From assembly GCF_010669145.1 (NCBI RefSeq), contig NZ_CP048638.1, positions 1 to 62,936 of the forward strand: DNA of 62,936 bases, in the 5' to 3' direction. Positions 1 to 9,933 of the stretch are shown piece after piece. Positions within the stretch are counted from its first letter, which is position 1. Each line of letters starts with the position of its first letter. The notes under the pieces are model-generated. The model was given only the letters and a program-made list of their open reading frames with translations. It did not search any database and had not been told where the DNA came from. The translations under genes were made by a program, and so were the position numbers. The DNA comes from Rhizobium oryzihabitans (lineage in GTDB: Bacteria; Pseudomonadota; Alphaproteobacteria; Rhizobiales; Rhizobiaceae).

Positions 1-178
1 TAGCGCATCAGGCAGAGCTGCACCGCAAAGCCAAGCCGATTATGCTCGCGTCGGCGAATCTCGATTTCAAGTCGATCGGCGGCGATAGGGAATAATGGCG
101 GATCAGGCTGTCTTCGTCGGTTGGAACGTCGAAAAGCTCCTGTCGATCCTGAGGCTTGAGAAGGGTCCGCCGGGCCAC
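1..178 (-). pseudogene. tnpA: Tn3-family transposase TnpA, 5' part (partial, frameshifted)
   Basis: This is the N-terminal DUF4158 region of a Tn3 transposase. A GTG start at 178 follows an AGGAG ribosome site and gives ARRTLLKPQDRQELFDVPTD then RHYSLSP, the usual beginning of this family. Near bases 50-65 the frame breaks; a second frame then gives RREHNRLGFAVQLC, the expected continuation, so an indel separates the two. The ORF stays open upstream of 178 to 310, but the family N-terminus and the ribosome site favour 178. The gene runs off the left edge of the window. Confidence 0.75.
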
Positions 179-333
179 CGTTTTACTCCTTACAACATAC
201 GCTGGTGGCCAATCCTCTGTACGGAAACGGTCGATTTCGTACAGGGGCAAAACAGCCTGTCCACAAATTATCTTGACATGCTTTTGAACAGGCGGGATAT
301 TTTCGGACATCCTATTCGGACGAAATTCGACCT
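179..333. promoter_or_regulatory. putative res site between tnpA and tnpR
   Basis: About 155 bp separate the divergent tnpA and tnpR starts, the usual size and place of the resolution site bound by TnpR. Short inverted elements such as TTCGGACATCC and TATTCGGACG near 303-322 look like parts of resolvase subsites. Assigned mainly by position; subsites were not defined. Confidence 0.5.
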
Positions 334-927
334 ATGCCACGCACCTTTGCCTATGTCCGCGTCTCCACGATCGGGCAAACCACCGAAAACCAGATTCAGG
401 AAATCGAAGCCGCCGGCTTTCAGGTCGAGCCGCGCCGGATCGTCACCGAGACGATTTCCGGCAGCACCGCCATTGCGCAGCGCCGCGGCTTTTCCCGGCT
501 TATGGACAAGCTGGAGTCCGGCGACGTTCTAATCGTGACTAAGCTTGATCGCCTCGGCCGCGATGCGATCGACGTCAGCACCACGGTTAAGGCTCTGGCC
601 GAAATGGGCGTGCGCGTCTATTGCCTTGCGCTCGGCGGCGCAGATCTCACCAGCTCGGCCGGCACGATGACCATGACCGTGCTCAACGCCGTCGCCCAGT
701 TCGAGCGCGATTTGCTGATCGAGCGGACGCAATCCGGTCTCAAGCGCGCCAAATCGGAAGGAAAGGCCCTCGGCCGCCCCTCGACGCTCAGCGACAAACA
801 GAAGCAGGATGTGCGCGACGATCTCGCAACTGGGATGAGCGTTTCAGCGATCGCCAGGAAATTCATGACCAGTCGTCAAACCATTATGCGGGTTCGAGAC
901 GAGGGTTCACGATCCGTTCGACCTTAG
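334..927 (+). CDS. tnpR: Serine resolvase TnpR
   Basis: A 197-residue serine recombinase of the resolvase/invertase family that would resolve transposon cointegrates at res. The N-terminus FAYVRVST holds the catalytic serine; GDVLIVTKLDRLGRDA and the later RTQSGLKRAKSEGKALGRP are typical of the catalytic domain and long helix E. The C-terminal 45 residues form a helix-turn-helix (SVSAIARKFMTSRQTIMRV). Full length and intact, and its 3' end overlaps the terminal repeat at 923-960. Confidence 0.93.
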   Translation: MPRTFAYVRVSTIGQTTENQIQEIEAAGFQVEPRRIVTETISGSTAIAQRRGFSRLMDKLESGDVLIVTKLDRLGRDAIDVSTTVKALAEMGVRVYCLALGGADLTSSAGTMTMTVLNAVAQFERDLLIERTQSGLKRAKSEGKALGRPSTLSDKQKQDVRDDLATGMSVSAIARKFMTSRQTIMRVRDEGSRSVRP

Positions 928-960
928 CGCAGGATTTTGAACAGATCTTGTTCCGACCCC
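923..960 (-). repeat. 38-bp Tn3-type terminal inverted repeat
   Basis: Read on the minus strand it starts GGGGTCGGAACAAGATC and ends GCGCTAAG, giving the GGGG...TAAG pattern and 38-bp length of Tn3-family ends. It marks the right boundary of the transposon. Confidence 0.8.
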
Positions 961-994
961 TTGCAGGGCGCTCGCGATATTCACAGGGAACGCA

Positions 995-2021
995 ATGAAA
1001 ATGATCAAGCTTCTCACGGCCGGCGCATTTGCTGGTCTCGCTCTTACCGCAGGTCACGCATCGGCCTCCGTCCTCGATACGGTGAAGGAACGCGGTACGC
1101 TGAACTGCGGCACGGACAACACGGCGCCCGGCTTCGGTTACCTCAACACGACGACCGGGCCAGATGGAAGGTCTCGACGTCGATTTCTGCCGCGCCGTCG
1201 CGGCCGCCGTTCTCGGCGATGCCTCGAAGGTCAAGTTCGTCACCGTCACGGACAAGAGCCGCTTCGACGCAGTGCTCACCAACCAGGTCGACGTCGTCTT
1301 CGCGCACACGACCATCAAGCCGGCGCGCGAATCCTCGATCGCCATCGATTTCCTGCGATCAACTTCTACGATGGCACGGGCATCATGGTGAAGACGGATT
1401 CCGGCGTCAAGGAATTCGCCGATCTCGACGGCGCCACCTTCTGCACGACGCAGGGCTCCGTGACCGAGACGGTCCTAACCAGCGCCTTCAAGGCACGCGG
1501 CTGGGAAGGCTCTAAGGTTCTGACCTACGAAAACCTCGAAAAGCTTTTCGCCGCCCTCAATTCCGGCCGCTGCAACGCGATGAGCACCGACAAGTCGCGC
1601 TCGCCGCCTGGGCCGGCAATTCGCCGAAGCCCGACGACTACCTAATCCTGCCCGACACGCTCGACAAGTCGCCCTTCGGCGGCTTCGTCGCGGCGAACGA
1701 TTCCAAGTGGGCAACGCGCTGCGCTGGATCACCCTACGTCTCTTCCAGGCTGAAGAATCCGAGATTACCCAGGCAAATCTCGAGGAGAAGCTGAAGAGCG
1801 AAGATCCCTTCGTCAGAAGTTCCTCGGCGTCGGCGGCGGCTATGGCAAGGACTTCGGCTTCCGGACGACTTCGTCGCGCAGGCGATCAAGGCTACCGGCA
1901 ACTACGGCGAGATCTACGACCGTAACCTCGGCCGAACACCAAGATGTTCCTCGACCGCAAGGGCACGCCGAACGCCCAGTGGTCGCAGGGTGGCTCGATC
2001 TACTCGCCGCTCTGGAACTGA
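995..2021 (+). pseudogene. aapJ: AapJ, general L-amino-acid ABC transporter substrate-binding protein (frameshifted)
   Basis: Periplasmic binding protein of the broad-range L-amino-acid importer AapJQMP. A signal peptide (MKMIKLLTAGAFAGLALTAG, then HASA) precedes VLDTVKERGTLNCGTDNTAP. Successive frames then give GLDVDFCRAVAAAVLGDASK, INFYDGTGIMVKTDSG and VLTYENLEKLFAALNSGRC, in the order expected for one protein of about 341 residues ending at 2021. At least four indels are needed to join them. The adjacent genes are broken in the same way, so I read this as an unpolished consensus and not true decay. A Tn3-family element ends 34 bp upstream and probably separates the gene from its own promoter. 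Confidence 0.85.
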
Positions 2022-2086
2022 TCTTCCCATGACCGGACCGGGGCGGCACGCCGCCCCAGTCCCTTCCTCGGTTCTGGTATCTCGAC

Positions 2087-3284
2087 ATGACTGTGCACCA
2101 AAGCGAACGCGCCCGGAAATGCGGCTGACGATGACGTTCTGGCCCGCCGCCGGCGCAACCGGATACGGTACGACGCCACCCAGTTCGCCATCATCGCGGC
2201 TGCTGTCGTCCTGGTGGTCCTTTGCCTATGCGGTAAAGGAAGGGCTTGCCCGTCACGGGATCAAATTCAGCTTCTCGTTCCTCTGGGATGCCGCCGGCTT
2301 CGACATCAGCGAAGGCAAGACCTTCGTCTTCGACGGCGGCTTCTGGCCGGCCTTCACGGATTTCACGTCGGACCGCCTGATCGCGCAGGCCTTCGTCGCA
2401 GGCATATTCAACACGATCAAGGTCGCCGTCCTCGCCATCGTGCTCAGCACCGTGCTCGGTACGATGCTCGGCGTCGGCCGGCTCTCGACGAACTGGGTGG
2501 TGCGCAATCTCTCCTTCTGGTGCGTGGAGTTCGTGCGCAACACGCCGCTCCTGATCCAGCTCGTCTTCTGGTACTTCGCCGTTGCCTGCATTTCCCGCCG
2601 ATCGCCGCCGCCGCAAGTTCTATGGCGTCGTGATCAGCCAGCAGGGCCTCTATTTCCCGTGCCCCCTGGCAGGGAGGGGATTCGACGCTCGCCATCGGAA
2701 CCGCGACCGCATTCTGGGTTGCGCTCCTCGGCCTGATTTTCGACCGCCACAAGTCTGTCCGCTGGATCTGCGCCGGCGCGGTAGTCTGCTTGCCGGCATC
2801 ATGTTCTCGACCGGCATCCTGGCCTCGACGTGCCCGTCGCCTCGAAGTTCCAGGCGCGGCGGCTCGAGCATGAGCCCTGAAATGGCCGCGCTCCTCCTCG
2901 CCATCGTCGTCAACAGTGCTTCCTACATCGCGGAGATCGTGCGCGGCGCCATCGACGCGTTGCCGAAGGGGCAATGGGAGGCCGCGGCCTCGCTCAGCCT
3001 GACAAGCCGGGACGCGTCAACGATATCATCCTGCCGCAGGTTTTCCGCGTCGTGCTGCCGTCCTTCGGCAACCAGTATATCAGCCTGGCGAAGAACACGG
3101 GCGCTGGGCATCGCCATCGGCTATCCCGAACTCTTCAACATCTACGGCACCATTGCCAACCAGACGGTCACAGCCTCGAAGGCATCGTGATCGTGATGAT
3201 GTCCTATCTGATCCTCAGCTGGGCCATAAGCGCCGCCGTCGGCTGCCCGACCGCCGCATGACCAAACGTGGAGCCTCGCGATGA
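2087..3284 (+). pseudogene. aapQ: AapQ, amino-acid ABC transporter permease (frameshifted)
   Basis: First membrane permease of the Aap importer. From an ATG at 2087, pieces in different frames give GIKFSFSFLWDAAGFDISEG, a transmembrane stretch around FNTIKVAVLAIVLSTVLGTM and the permease segment EFVRNTPLLIQLVFWYFAV, then EIVRGAIDALPKGQWEAA (the EAA loop that contacts the ATPase). The family has a long insert between the membrane halves, which accounts for the length of about 400 residues. The probable stop at 3282-3284 overlaps the aapM ATG at 3281. Several indels break the frame. Confidence 0.82.
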
Positions 3285-3560
3285 TCGCCAATTCCCTGAA
3301 ATGGTCGCGGTACAACCTGTTCGGCAAACCGTTCGACGCCTTCTGTCTCTTACGGTCATCCCCGGTGTTCTCTGGCTCATCTGGCAGATCGTCCGCTGGG
3401 CATTGACGGTAGCGCAATGGGATATCATTCCGCGGAGCCAGCGCGTGCTCATGATCGGTATCTTCCCAGCCGATCAGGCATGGCGCGCTTGGGTCGCGAT
3501 CATGATCGTCGCTGCCATGGTTGGTGCGGGGCTCGGATGCGTGTTCGCATTCAGGAAATA
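3281..3560 (+). pseudogene. aapM: AapM permease, 5' fragment cut by the palindrome arm
   Basis: N-terminal portion of the second Aap permease: NLFGKPFDAF, then LIWQIVRWALTVAQWDIIPR and RVLMIGIFPADQAWRAWVAI. Homology stops near 3556-3563, where the sequence becomes the reverse complement of 16204-16212. The cut falls inside the gene with no insertion sequence or repeat, so it looks like a chimeric junction. Confidence 0.78.
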
Positions 3561-4297
3561 TCACGCTGTCGCTACGTTTTCGCAGTTGAGGACTGCACAC
3601 GCTTGAACCACGGCCATACCTTCATCCCTCGTGTCGTTCATTATGTTCGCGAATCCGGTTTCACGGTCGCTTCTCGCAATGACCGCTTCGAATGCTCCGG
3701 CTGAAGAATGAACGGCTCTGCTGCAAACTGCTGCGGCTTTTTGGGCAGCAAACCGGCGCTGTTAAGGGCTTCCATGCGCGGGCGCTCAAAGGGCTGACTT
3801 GAGCCTGATCGACTGCTGCCAAGCTGTTCTCGTAGGGAACGAAAGCCCCGCGATACCTACATTCCACGTCTCGATGACATCCAGCCATGAAATAGAAGGA
3901 TAAAGACGCCTCCTGCGGAAGCGATCTAGGATGACGTTGAGATGCGCAGTTGCGGCGGCGTTGCACCTGGCTCCAAAAAGGGCAATGCGACGGGTTGACT
4001 TGTAGTGATCGAGATAACCGCGTCCTTTGCATCGGTTTTCTGCCAAGGAGCTTCGAAAGCAACGAGCGGGAAGGGAGCTTCAGGAGGTCTATGTGCGCTT
4101 GCGATACGTGCAGCGGATCAAGCAGCTCTGCGCAGTTGGCAGGATAAATTTCACTGATCTGCGAAGCATATCGCTGACGATGCGGATCGCGTTGATGGAC
4201 TGAACAAAATGCGGGGGGAGACGCTGTACGACCTCTTTCATGCTCTCAATCGCATGGCGCTATAGTTCAGCGCCGTAAAGTTCTCGCCTGTCTCCAT
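3560..4297 (-). pseudogene. Mirror copy of the 15465-16498 gene, truncated
   Basis: Reverse-complement copy of the hypothetical gene at 15465-16498, from its ATG at 4297 to the chimeric junction at about 3560, so the C-terminal part is absent. It carries further indels, for example one G fewer in the GCGCG run near 3780. Probably a palindrome artefact. Confidence 0.7.
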
Positions 4298-4552
4298 TTC
4301 TAGTCTCCTTGCCGTAGATCACTTCCAGAAGACCACGGGCATCCGCGTCTTCAATTGCTTTCAAAGCCGCGCATGTCCGGCGACATTTTCACGTTCTCGT
4401 GCGAAGCGCGCTTCAACATCGCGCTTGAGAGTTTGGATCAGCTCGTGCTTCTCGGCGGTAGGAAAGACGGCATAGTGCTCAGCGGCCGCGAAGGCGACGT
4501 GCGGGATCGTAAACTCGTCAAGCGTCGGTTCATCTACATGATCCGAAGGCAT
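4260..4552 (-). pseudogene. Mirror copy of the 15209-15502 gene
   Basis: Reverse-complement copy of the 97-residue hypothetical gene at 15209-15502. It starts at 4552 (MPSDHVDEPTLDEF) and follows the right-arm protein to ERENVAGHA, where a deletion shifts the frame. Confidence 0.7.
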
Positions 4553-4555
4553 GGA

Positions 4556-5346
4556 TCAGACTTCACAACATATTCGGGCTTGATGGGAATGCCTGTTTCC
4601 ATATTGACGCAGCAAGGCGGGATGGGGATCATGCGGCATCAGCCAGATGGCGAATATGACCTCTTCGCCAGTGTGGTTTGACGGTCCAGCCGCCTCTCCC
4701 TTCCGGTTTTGTGATGCCTGTTGGCTGGCGCGAACATCGATCACGATCATTGGCCAATAGGCGGCTTTTTCTTCTGCAAGCGCTGCTTGTTCAAGCGCGC
4801 CGGGCAGGCTCTTCCCGGCGGATGGCTTGCGGAGTGGCAAGGGCGCCGATCAGCGCCGCTGACACACCAAAGCCCGTGTCCACGAGCAGTTGCGTCGAAT
4901 CGTTGTCGGCGTGGCTGACAAGGACGTGCTTGTGATCGCCGCAAACTCTCTGTCCGACTTGATTCAGGAAGACCAAGCCATTGCGGCGATGATTTTCGAA
5001 CATGACGCGCACGGAAAGCGAGACGAGCTTTCCATCGATAGGGCTCATATTTTCTCACAGAGAGCCGCCATATGGACGTGCTCATCGAGCACCTTCTGCA
5101 CCCACGAGACCCAAAAAACATCGTGAGGGATAGGAGCAACTTCCGCGTCCATAGCTCGTTGGCAAAGTCTATGAATGTTTGGAGGTATCGTCTTTGGGGT
5201 CTGCATCGAGAAAGCTGAAGGTAAATTCGGCGGCGCTGGCGGCGCACGCCTCAACATGCCGGGCCATCTCATCGATCTCATTGGCTTCCATGGTCCATTG
5301 AGCGGTAGTGCGGATTTCAGGTGTTCGAGGCTGTGTGCAATCGCAT
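4556..5346 (-). pseudogene. Mirror copy of the 14401-15204 gene, frameshifted
   Basis: Reverse-complement copy of the 267-residue hypothetical gene. Pieces such as MSPIDGKLVSLSVRVMFENH (from 5048) lie in a different frame from the start at 5346, so several indels separate them. The right arm reads through. Confidence 0.7.
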
Positions 5347-5361
5347 TGATGGATCTCCGGT

Positions 5362-5777
5362 TTACGACTGACACATTGGTTTCGATCACGGTATCCTCCG
5401 CGATAGGCATGGCCGAGGCCGAGCTTGATCATCTGGTCTGCAATGTCTCCATGCTGCGTCATCACCTGCGTCAACACGCGGCCATAGCGATCTTCGCCTT
5501 GATCTCGGTATTGGATGCCGGGCGTGCTCATGAGACGCTGAAGCTGTTGGGTAGCGCGATCCGCAAGCGCTCGCTCCTGACCGCAACGAGCGCCTTCGCC
5601 AGCTTCTGGTGCGTCATAACCGACGATCCGTACTTAATGCCGTCCGCAGAACGTGTCTCCATCGACGATGCAGGTTATCCGCTTGCCCGTAGTGCAGATC
5701 GGCCATTGATCCTGTGCTGTTGCGGGTAATGAGGTGGTGAGTGCTGCGAGAGCAGCGATTCCAGCTCTGATATGCAA
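5362..5777 (-). pseudogene. Mirror copy of the SNase-like nuclease gene
   Basis: Reverse-complement copy of 13966-14385, from the TTG start at 5777. Small indels near 5410-5640 break the frame, and one G is missing before the stop compared with the right arm. Confidence 0.7.
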
Positions 5778-5789
5778 TTCTTGCTCCCT

Positions 5790-7259
5790 TCAATTGTCCT
5801 CAGCTTCGCGCTCTTCGGCTGCTGCCTCGATCTTTTTCGCCAACTGTTTTTTTACCCGGCGTGTCGCGCCGGCATCTTTTTGATCGGGGAGGTAGTATTT
5901 CATGTAGGAAGAGGCCGTTTCGATATCCTTCTCAGTGTGGCCGAGCGCTTCTGCGAGAATGCGGCTTTCGTCTTCGACTTAGGCCGGAAAAACTGGTCCG
6001 CGATTTCCGCGTACAGTGCGCGAACGTTATGCGCCTTGATTTTCTTGGCTTCGATCACGTTCGGCGTGTCTTCGAGCGAGACTTTTGGCCAGAGTTTTTC
6101 GAGGATTTCGTCACGGACGGCGGGAAGGATGCACTTGGGGTTCGGAGCGCGCAGCAAGTCTGCTTTGAATTCGTCGCTCGTCATCTCGCGCCATATCTGG
6201 CCACTTTCACTGTAGCGGAGCACCATCCAAGCAAAATGACATCTCGCGCTTTTGTCAGCACGGGGATCGGAAACGACTGGTCGAATTGCGTCCCTCGTTT
6301 CCACGAGTCTTTGCCTGTCCGGAGAATAGGACGCGCCACGTCTCGTAGCCACGGCCACGGGTATGTTCTGTGTTCGTGGTCGGGTCTGCCATAATCGGCA
6401 GGGGCGAGAAGACGCCTTGGCAGAAGATTTCGAAAGGGCGACGGCCGTCAGGATACCGAGAGCCACGCCGATCTCGACGGCGCGTGTTCTCGATATATCA
6501 GAGGCCGTTTCACGAGCTGCTTGTTCCAAGGCGCTCCAAGAGGCGTCTGTGGCCGGAATAAGCTCCTTTGCGCGATCTAGGATATCCTGCCAGTGTGGCA
6601 TAGGCACCAAGTCGCGGTGTTGCTCAACAATTGCATCTCGATATTGATGGATCGGGCCTTTTGGGCATCTTCGGGTGGTCTGACGATGGAAAGCGTTAGT
6701 TCATCATCCAGTCCGCGTCTGCGAAGCTCGTTGCGATAGGCGGCGGTTGTCGTCAGAACGGTGTTGCTCTTGAGGGTTTGCAGCATTTCGTCCAGCTCCG
6801 ACTTCCAGAGCTTCCCGAGGCCGCGCTTATAGACGGCGCTGGCCTGCTTTTTCGGTCTTGCCCTCTGCGAGCGAACGATCGTGCTCTTCTTTGAGCGTTT
6901 GAGCTGCTGTGCCAAACAGATCAATACTATCGGCGCGGGTCGCCTTGCGCCGCCAGCGCCGCGAGATTCAACCGTGCGGAGTGGATCGTCAGAGCGGTCG
7001 AGGACCTTAACGAAGTGCAGCGCCGGGTGATTGTCACGTAGGCTTCACGAATTGCATTGCGGTAGCGCGAGGCATAGATGTTGCGCGTCGATACGGACTT
7101 GTCCGCAAACGTCTCCCATTCCTTTTCCCAAAGGTCGGCGTAATCATCGGCGTCGGCTGTCAGGTTTGCAACAAATGTTGCAATGGCATCCTTGACCACC
7201 GGGCGACGGCCGGTCTTTGCACGCTGCTGTTCGTCGGCGTCGGTCTTCTTCGCGTTCAT
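5790..7259 (-). pseudogene. Mirror copy of the protelomerase gene
   Basis: Reverse-complement copy of 12481-13954, starting MNAKKTDADEQQ at 7259. It is broken in the middle by several indels, but near 5885-5895 it has four C's (read on its coding strand) where the right arm has three. That restores the natural C-terminus QKDAGATRRVKKQLAKK and the stop at 5790-5792. Both arms share a one-base gap in the G run after the catalytic lysine. Confidence 0.8.
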
Positions 7260-7317
7260 TGAACTTTCTCATTTCCTTGATGTGCGGTGATCATTGGCGA
7301 AGGCTTCATGAAGCCGC

Positions 7318-7551
7318 TCACTGCGGTTCGCTTTCATCGCTGACTGTGAAAACCACCGTTTCACCTTCGATAGTGTACGGCACCTTTTTGCTAAGGAGCT
7401 GATCGGCCGCGATTTCCGGCAGATTGTAGGTTTCCACGATGACCTTGCGCAGTTGGGGCCTGTCGTCTTCGAAATGATATCCATTAATCGCCCATGCGAC
7501 GATTCCGGGCGTGTGAACGGCGGGGCTTGATCCGAGACGGTAGGTTGCCAT
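7318..7551 (-). CDS. Mirror copy of the 77-aa gene at 12189-12422
   Basis: Intact 77-residue ORF identical to the one at 12189-12422 (MATYRLGSSPAVHTPGI), with the same AAGGAGAT ribosome site. It lies in the palindrome arm and is probably the same locus read twice. Confidence 0.65.
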   Translation of the reverse strand: MATYRLGSSPAVHTPGIVAWAINGYHFEDDRPQLRKVIVETYNLPEIAADQLLSKKVPYTIEGETVVFTVSDESEPQ

Positions 7552-7708
7552 TTGCGATCTCCTTGGATGACTATGGAGGCAGAATAAAATAAAAATATAT
7601 GGTCGGCAACATAAAAAGTAAAAATAACGACTGTTTATTTTATTAAATTGAGGGAGCAAAGCCCGATTATGCCCTTGTAGCGCGTAGCGTCACATGCTAC
7701 ATAGGAGT

Positions 7709-7984
7709 ATGATAATCGGCTTTCGACACAAGGGGCTTGAGACCCTTTACAAAACCGGCTCTGCCCGTGGGTTCAAGCTGCTCATGCGCCGAAGCTGTCC
7801 GTATCCTTGCTGCCTTAAATGCAGCGGCATCGCCTGCCGAACTGAACCAACCAGCCTACAAGCTACACCCTTGAAAGGGACGCTGAAGGGGCATTGGTCG
7901 ATATGGGTAAATGGCAACTGGAGGGTTACTTTCCGGTTTGTCGGAGCTGACGTGGAGTTGGTCGATTACGTGGATTATCATTGA
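7709..7984 (+). pseudogene. higB: Mirror copy of higB-like toxin gene
   Basis: Copy of the toxin gene at 11754-12031. Here the frame is correct through ETLYKTGSARG, where the right arm has lost a base, but one G is missing from the following GGGG run. Combining the two arms gives a continuous protein of 92 residues. Confidence 0.7.
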
Positions 7985-7999
7985 AGGAGACATACAGTG

Positions 8000-8281
8000 A
8001 TGAAGAACCATCCCATCCGGCGAGCTGCTTCGCGAGGATGTTTTGGTGCCTCTCGGCATTGAGGTGACTGACGCGGCGCAGCGCCTTGGAATTGCCCGGT
8101 CTACGCTCTCTCGGATCATCAACGGGAAGGCTGGCATTAGTCCTGATCTGGCGATCCGGCTTGAACGTGCTGGCGTCAGCACCGCACGGTTTGGATGAAT
8201 TTGCAGTTGAACTACGAACTGTCCAAGGCCGAAGCGCGGGATCAGCCGGAAGTGAGGCCATTGCAGTCGGCAGCGGCTTGA
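8000..8281 (+). pseudogene. higA: Mirror copy of higA-like antitoxin gene, frameshifted
   Basis: Copy of 11454-11741. A deletion just after the start (in the CCATCC region near 8010) and another near 8190 break it; LRSRI-type fragments of the helix-turn-helix remain in other frames. Confidence 0.65.
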
Positions 8282-8357
8282 AAATCGGAATCGTTCGTTC
8301 ATTGGATTTGGCACGCCCAAACGTTACCAGTCTTTGCAGGATATCGAGGGAACCAAG

Positions 8358-8567
8358 ATGAACGTCGTTTTTGCAGCAATAAGCGCCAGCCTCTTTTTGG
8401 CAATGCCTGCGATGGCTCAAAAGAGCGAAGTGAAACGCTCTCAACCATTTCAGGCGCAGGAGCGTTGCGAGACCAGATTGCAGGGACCGGAGCAGGAGCT
8501 ATGCGAGGTGGCACAAAAGGCGACCCATGCGCCTAGCGGAAACCAAGAGAGCAGCGGAAGACAATAA
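8358..8567 (+). CDS. Mirror copy of the small secreted protein at 11168-11377
   Basis: Intact ORF identical to the right-arm gene: signal peptide MNVVFAAISASLFLAMPAMA, then a short mature part. Probably the same locus read twice. Confidence 0.6.
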   Translation: MNVVFAAISASLFLAMPAMAQKSEVKRSQPFQAQERCETRLQGPEQELCEVAQKATHAPSGNQESSGRQ

Positions 8568-8589
8568 GGGCACAGCCAGGTCATCGGGC

Positions 8590-8839
8590 CTAGCTGCCAA
8601 GCGTACCAGCGTCCCGCGCCATCTCTTCTGCTGTACCCCATGCGTCTTCCGGTCTTGAGTGTAGTATGCGATTGCCTCTGCCCTTTCACGCGAAAGGTTG
8701 GGGCGAGAGATGCGATATTCGCCCTCCCGCTTACTGATTGTCAGGCCGAGGCGCGCACCGCGCCAAACAGGGCCTTGTCGTTTCGTGTGGGAACGTTGAG
8801 AGCATCGGCGATAATTTTGGCTACAGTCACCATGTGCAT
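8590..8839 (-). pseudogene. Mirror copy of the 83-aa gene at 10893-11144
   Basis: Reverse-complement copy with small differences (for example GGCGCGCACC against GCGCGCACC near 8755) that shift the frame relative to the right arm. Confidence 0.6.
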
Positions 8840-8850
8840 TCGATCTCCGG

Positions 8851-9036
8851 TTAGAATTCGTATGTTCGAGTGCCGTCCGGCAGCTCGCAGGCGATTTCCA
8901 CGTGCAAGCTTTCGATCTCGTCCGTCTCGTAGTATTCGTCACGCCACTTGATCGCCGCTCCGTAGCTCTCAGCCGTGTGCACGTCGCATTCGCGCTCGTA
9001 GCCTGCGTTTTCCACCACAGTGTATCGCTTCTTCAT
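8851..9036 (-). CDS. Mirror copy of the 61-aa gene at 10696-10881
   Basis: Intact 61-codon ORF beginning MKKRYTVVENAGYERE, identical to the right arm. Its separate start with ribosome site AAAGGA supports treating the right-arm sequence as two genes. Confidence 0.6.
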   Translation of the reverse strand: MKKRYTVVENAGYERECDVHTAESYGAAIKWRDEYYETDEIESLHVEIACELPDGTRTYEF

Positions 9037-9037
9037 A

Positions 9038-9253
9038 TCAGCGTCCTTTCGGTGATGCTGCGGGCATCGAGGGGATCGTGCCGTAGGTGTACGTATCCAG
9101 CTTCTGGTTGGCGTGCTCGCGCTCGGCCTTGCGGATATCGCGACCATATCTGAGCGGATCAAAGTAGAACTCGATCTCAAGGCCAAGATCGCCATATGTG
9201 GCGACGTAGAACCGGGGCATTTCTACCCCGGCGCTGTTTAGGCATTTTGTCAT
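9038..9253 (-). CDS. Mirror copy of the 71-aa gene at 10480-10694 (intact here)
   Basis: Starts MTKCLNSAGVEMPRFYV and ends TIPSMPAASPKGR, with the stop two bases before the next ATG. The right arm has one C fewer (CCC against CCCC) and fuses this gene to the next. The left version looks correct because it restores a normal gene boundary. Confidence 0.6.
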   Translation of the reverse strand: MTKCLNSAGVEMPRFYVATYGDLGLEIEFYFDPLRYGRDIRKAEREHANQKLDTYTYGTIPSMPAASPKGR

Positions 9254-9432
9254 CTCATCGTTTCCTTGTGGCTGATTTGAAGGTGTGTTCGACGGTGATT
9301 TTGAGGAAGAGGGGATGGAGATTTCGAGGCGATTTTGGTAGAGCCGTTGGGTTTGAGCTTTGCGAGGATACGGGCGAAGGAAGCCTTGAGGCGTCGGCCG
9401 GTTGCGCGGCAGAACTGGAACGTCTGGAACAT
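9250..9432 (-). pseudogene. Mirror copy of the 59-aa gene at 10299-10478, frameshifted
   Basis: Same start (MFQTFQFCRATGRRLKASFA) as the right arm but lacking C's near 9330, which changes the last 25 codons. These are the first differences between the arms going out from the centre. Confidence 0.55.
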
Positions 9433-9840
9433 TTGCGGACCTTTCGTTAGGCATCAGCGCCATGTGAAGACTATAGGCTTGAGGCCGCAGGCGGTCAACA
9501 TAAAAAGTAAAAATAACTGAAAATAATTTTACGAAATAGGCGATTAAGGGGCTTGCGTTTAGTAAAAATATCAGGCATATTGAGACCATGAAGAGCGGGA
9601 AAGCGGGTTCCACCATGACGACGACGAGAAAAGTAAAAAAAAGCGAGAAAAGTAAAAATAATTGTTGACCTGAGCGCAGAAAACGGCCATAGTAGGATTG
9701 GAAAAGGCTCCGATATTGGCTGAACGCGCAAGAAAAGTAAAAAAATCGCGATATGGGCGATAAAAAGTAAAAATAATGCTTGCGATTAGTAAAAATAGCT
9801 GGTAATATAGTAAAATTATGCGGGTGAAAGGGACACAGGC

Positions 9841-9890
9841 GGCGCGTTTAATATAAAACTACACCGGTGTAGTTTTATATTAAACGCGCC
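9841..9890. other. Putative hairpin telomere / telomere-resolution site
   Basis: A perfect palindrome centred between 9865 and 9866; the core ACTACACCGGTGTAGT is flanked by A/T tracts and a GCGCGTTTAAT arm. Protelomerases cut and rejoin exactly such sites, turning one palindrome into two closed hairpins, and a protelomerase-like gene lies 2.6 kb away. As perfect symmetry continues for over 500 bp, the true target size cannot be read here; in known systems it is a few tens of bp at the centre. Confidence 0.8.
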
Positions 9891-9933
9891 GCCTGTGTCC
9901 CTTTCACCCGCATAATTTTACTATATTACCAGC

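Larger units (their letters stand above)
1..960. mobile_element. Tn3-family transposon, right-hand end
   Basis: The window opens inside a Tn3-family element: divergent tnpA (minus) and tnpR (plus) separated by a res-sized gap, closed by a 38-bp terminal repeat at 923-960 that begins GGGG and ends TAAG when read inwards, as in the Tn3 family. The element ends 34 bp before the aapJ start codon, so it sits in the aapJ leader. The left end is outside the window, so neither the length nor a target duplication can be checked; TTGCA at 961-965 is the expected right copy of a 5-bp duplication. Confidence 0.8.
3560..9865 (-). repeat. Left arm of the giant palindrome (mirror of 9866-16212)
   Basis: This stretch is the reverse complement of 9866-16212. 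A base at x corresponds to about 19731 minus x near the centre; the offset drifts by roughly 40 bp by the far end because of small indels. Identity is perfect from the centre to about 9330, then many single-base differences appear, and several ORFs intact in the right arm are broken here. The opposite also happens: the left copy has the missing base for the protelomerase tail, higB and the 71-aa gene. Most likely a read or assembly that ran through a hairpin telomere. A real inverted duplication or a head-to-head replication intermediate cannot be excluded. Confidence 0.93.

Noticed and set aside
3560..9865. A real second, inverted set of the telomere-proximal genes
   Set aside because: The left arm has more indels, ends in mid-gene at an unrelated locus and mirrors the right arm to the exact centre. 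A read-through hairpin explains this better, though it is not proven.
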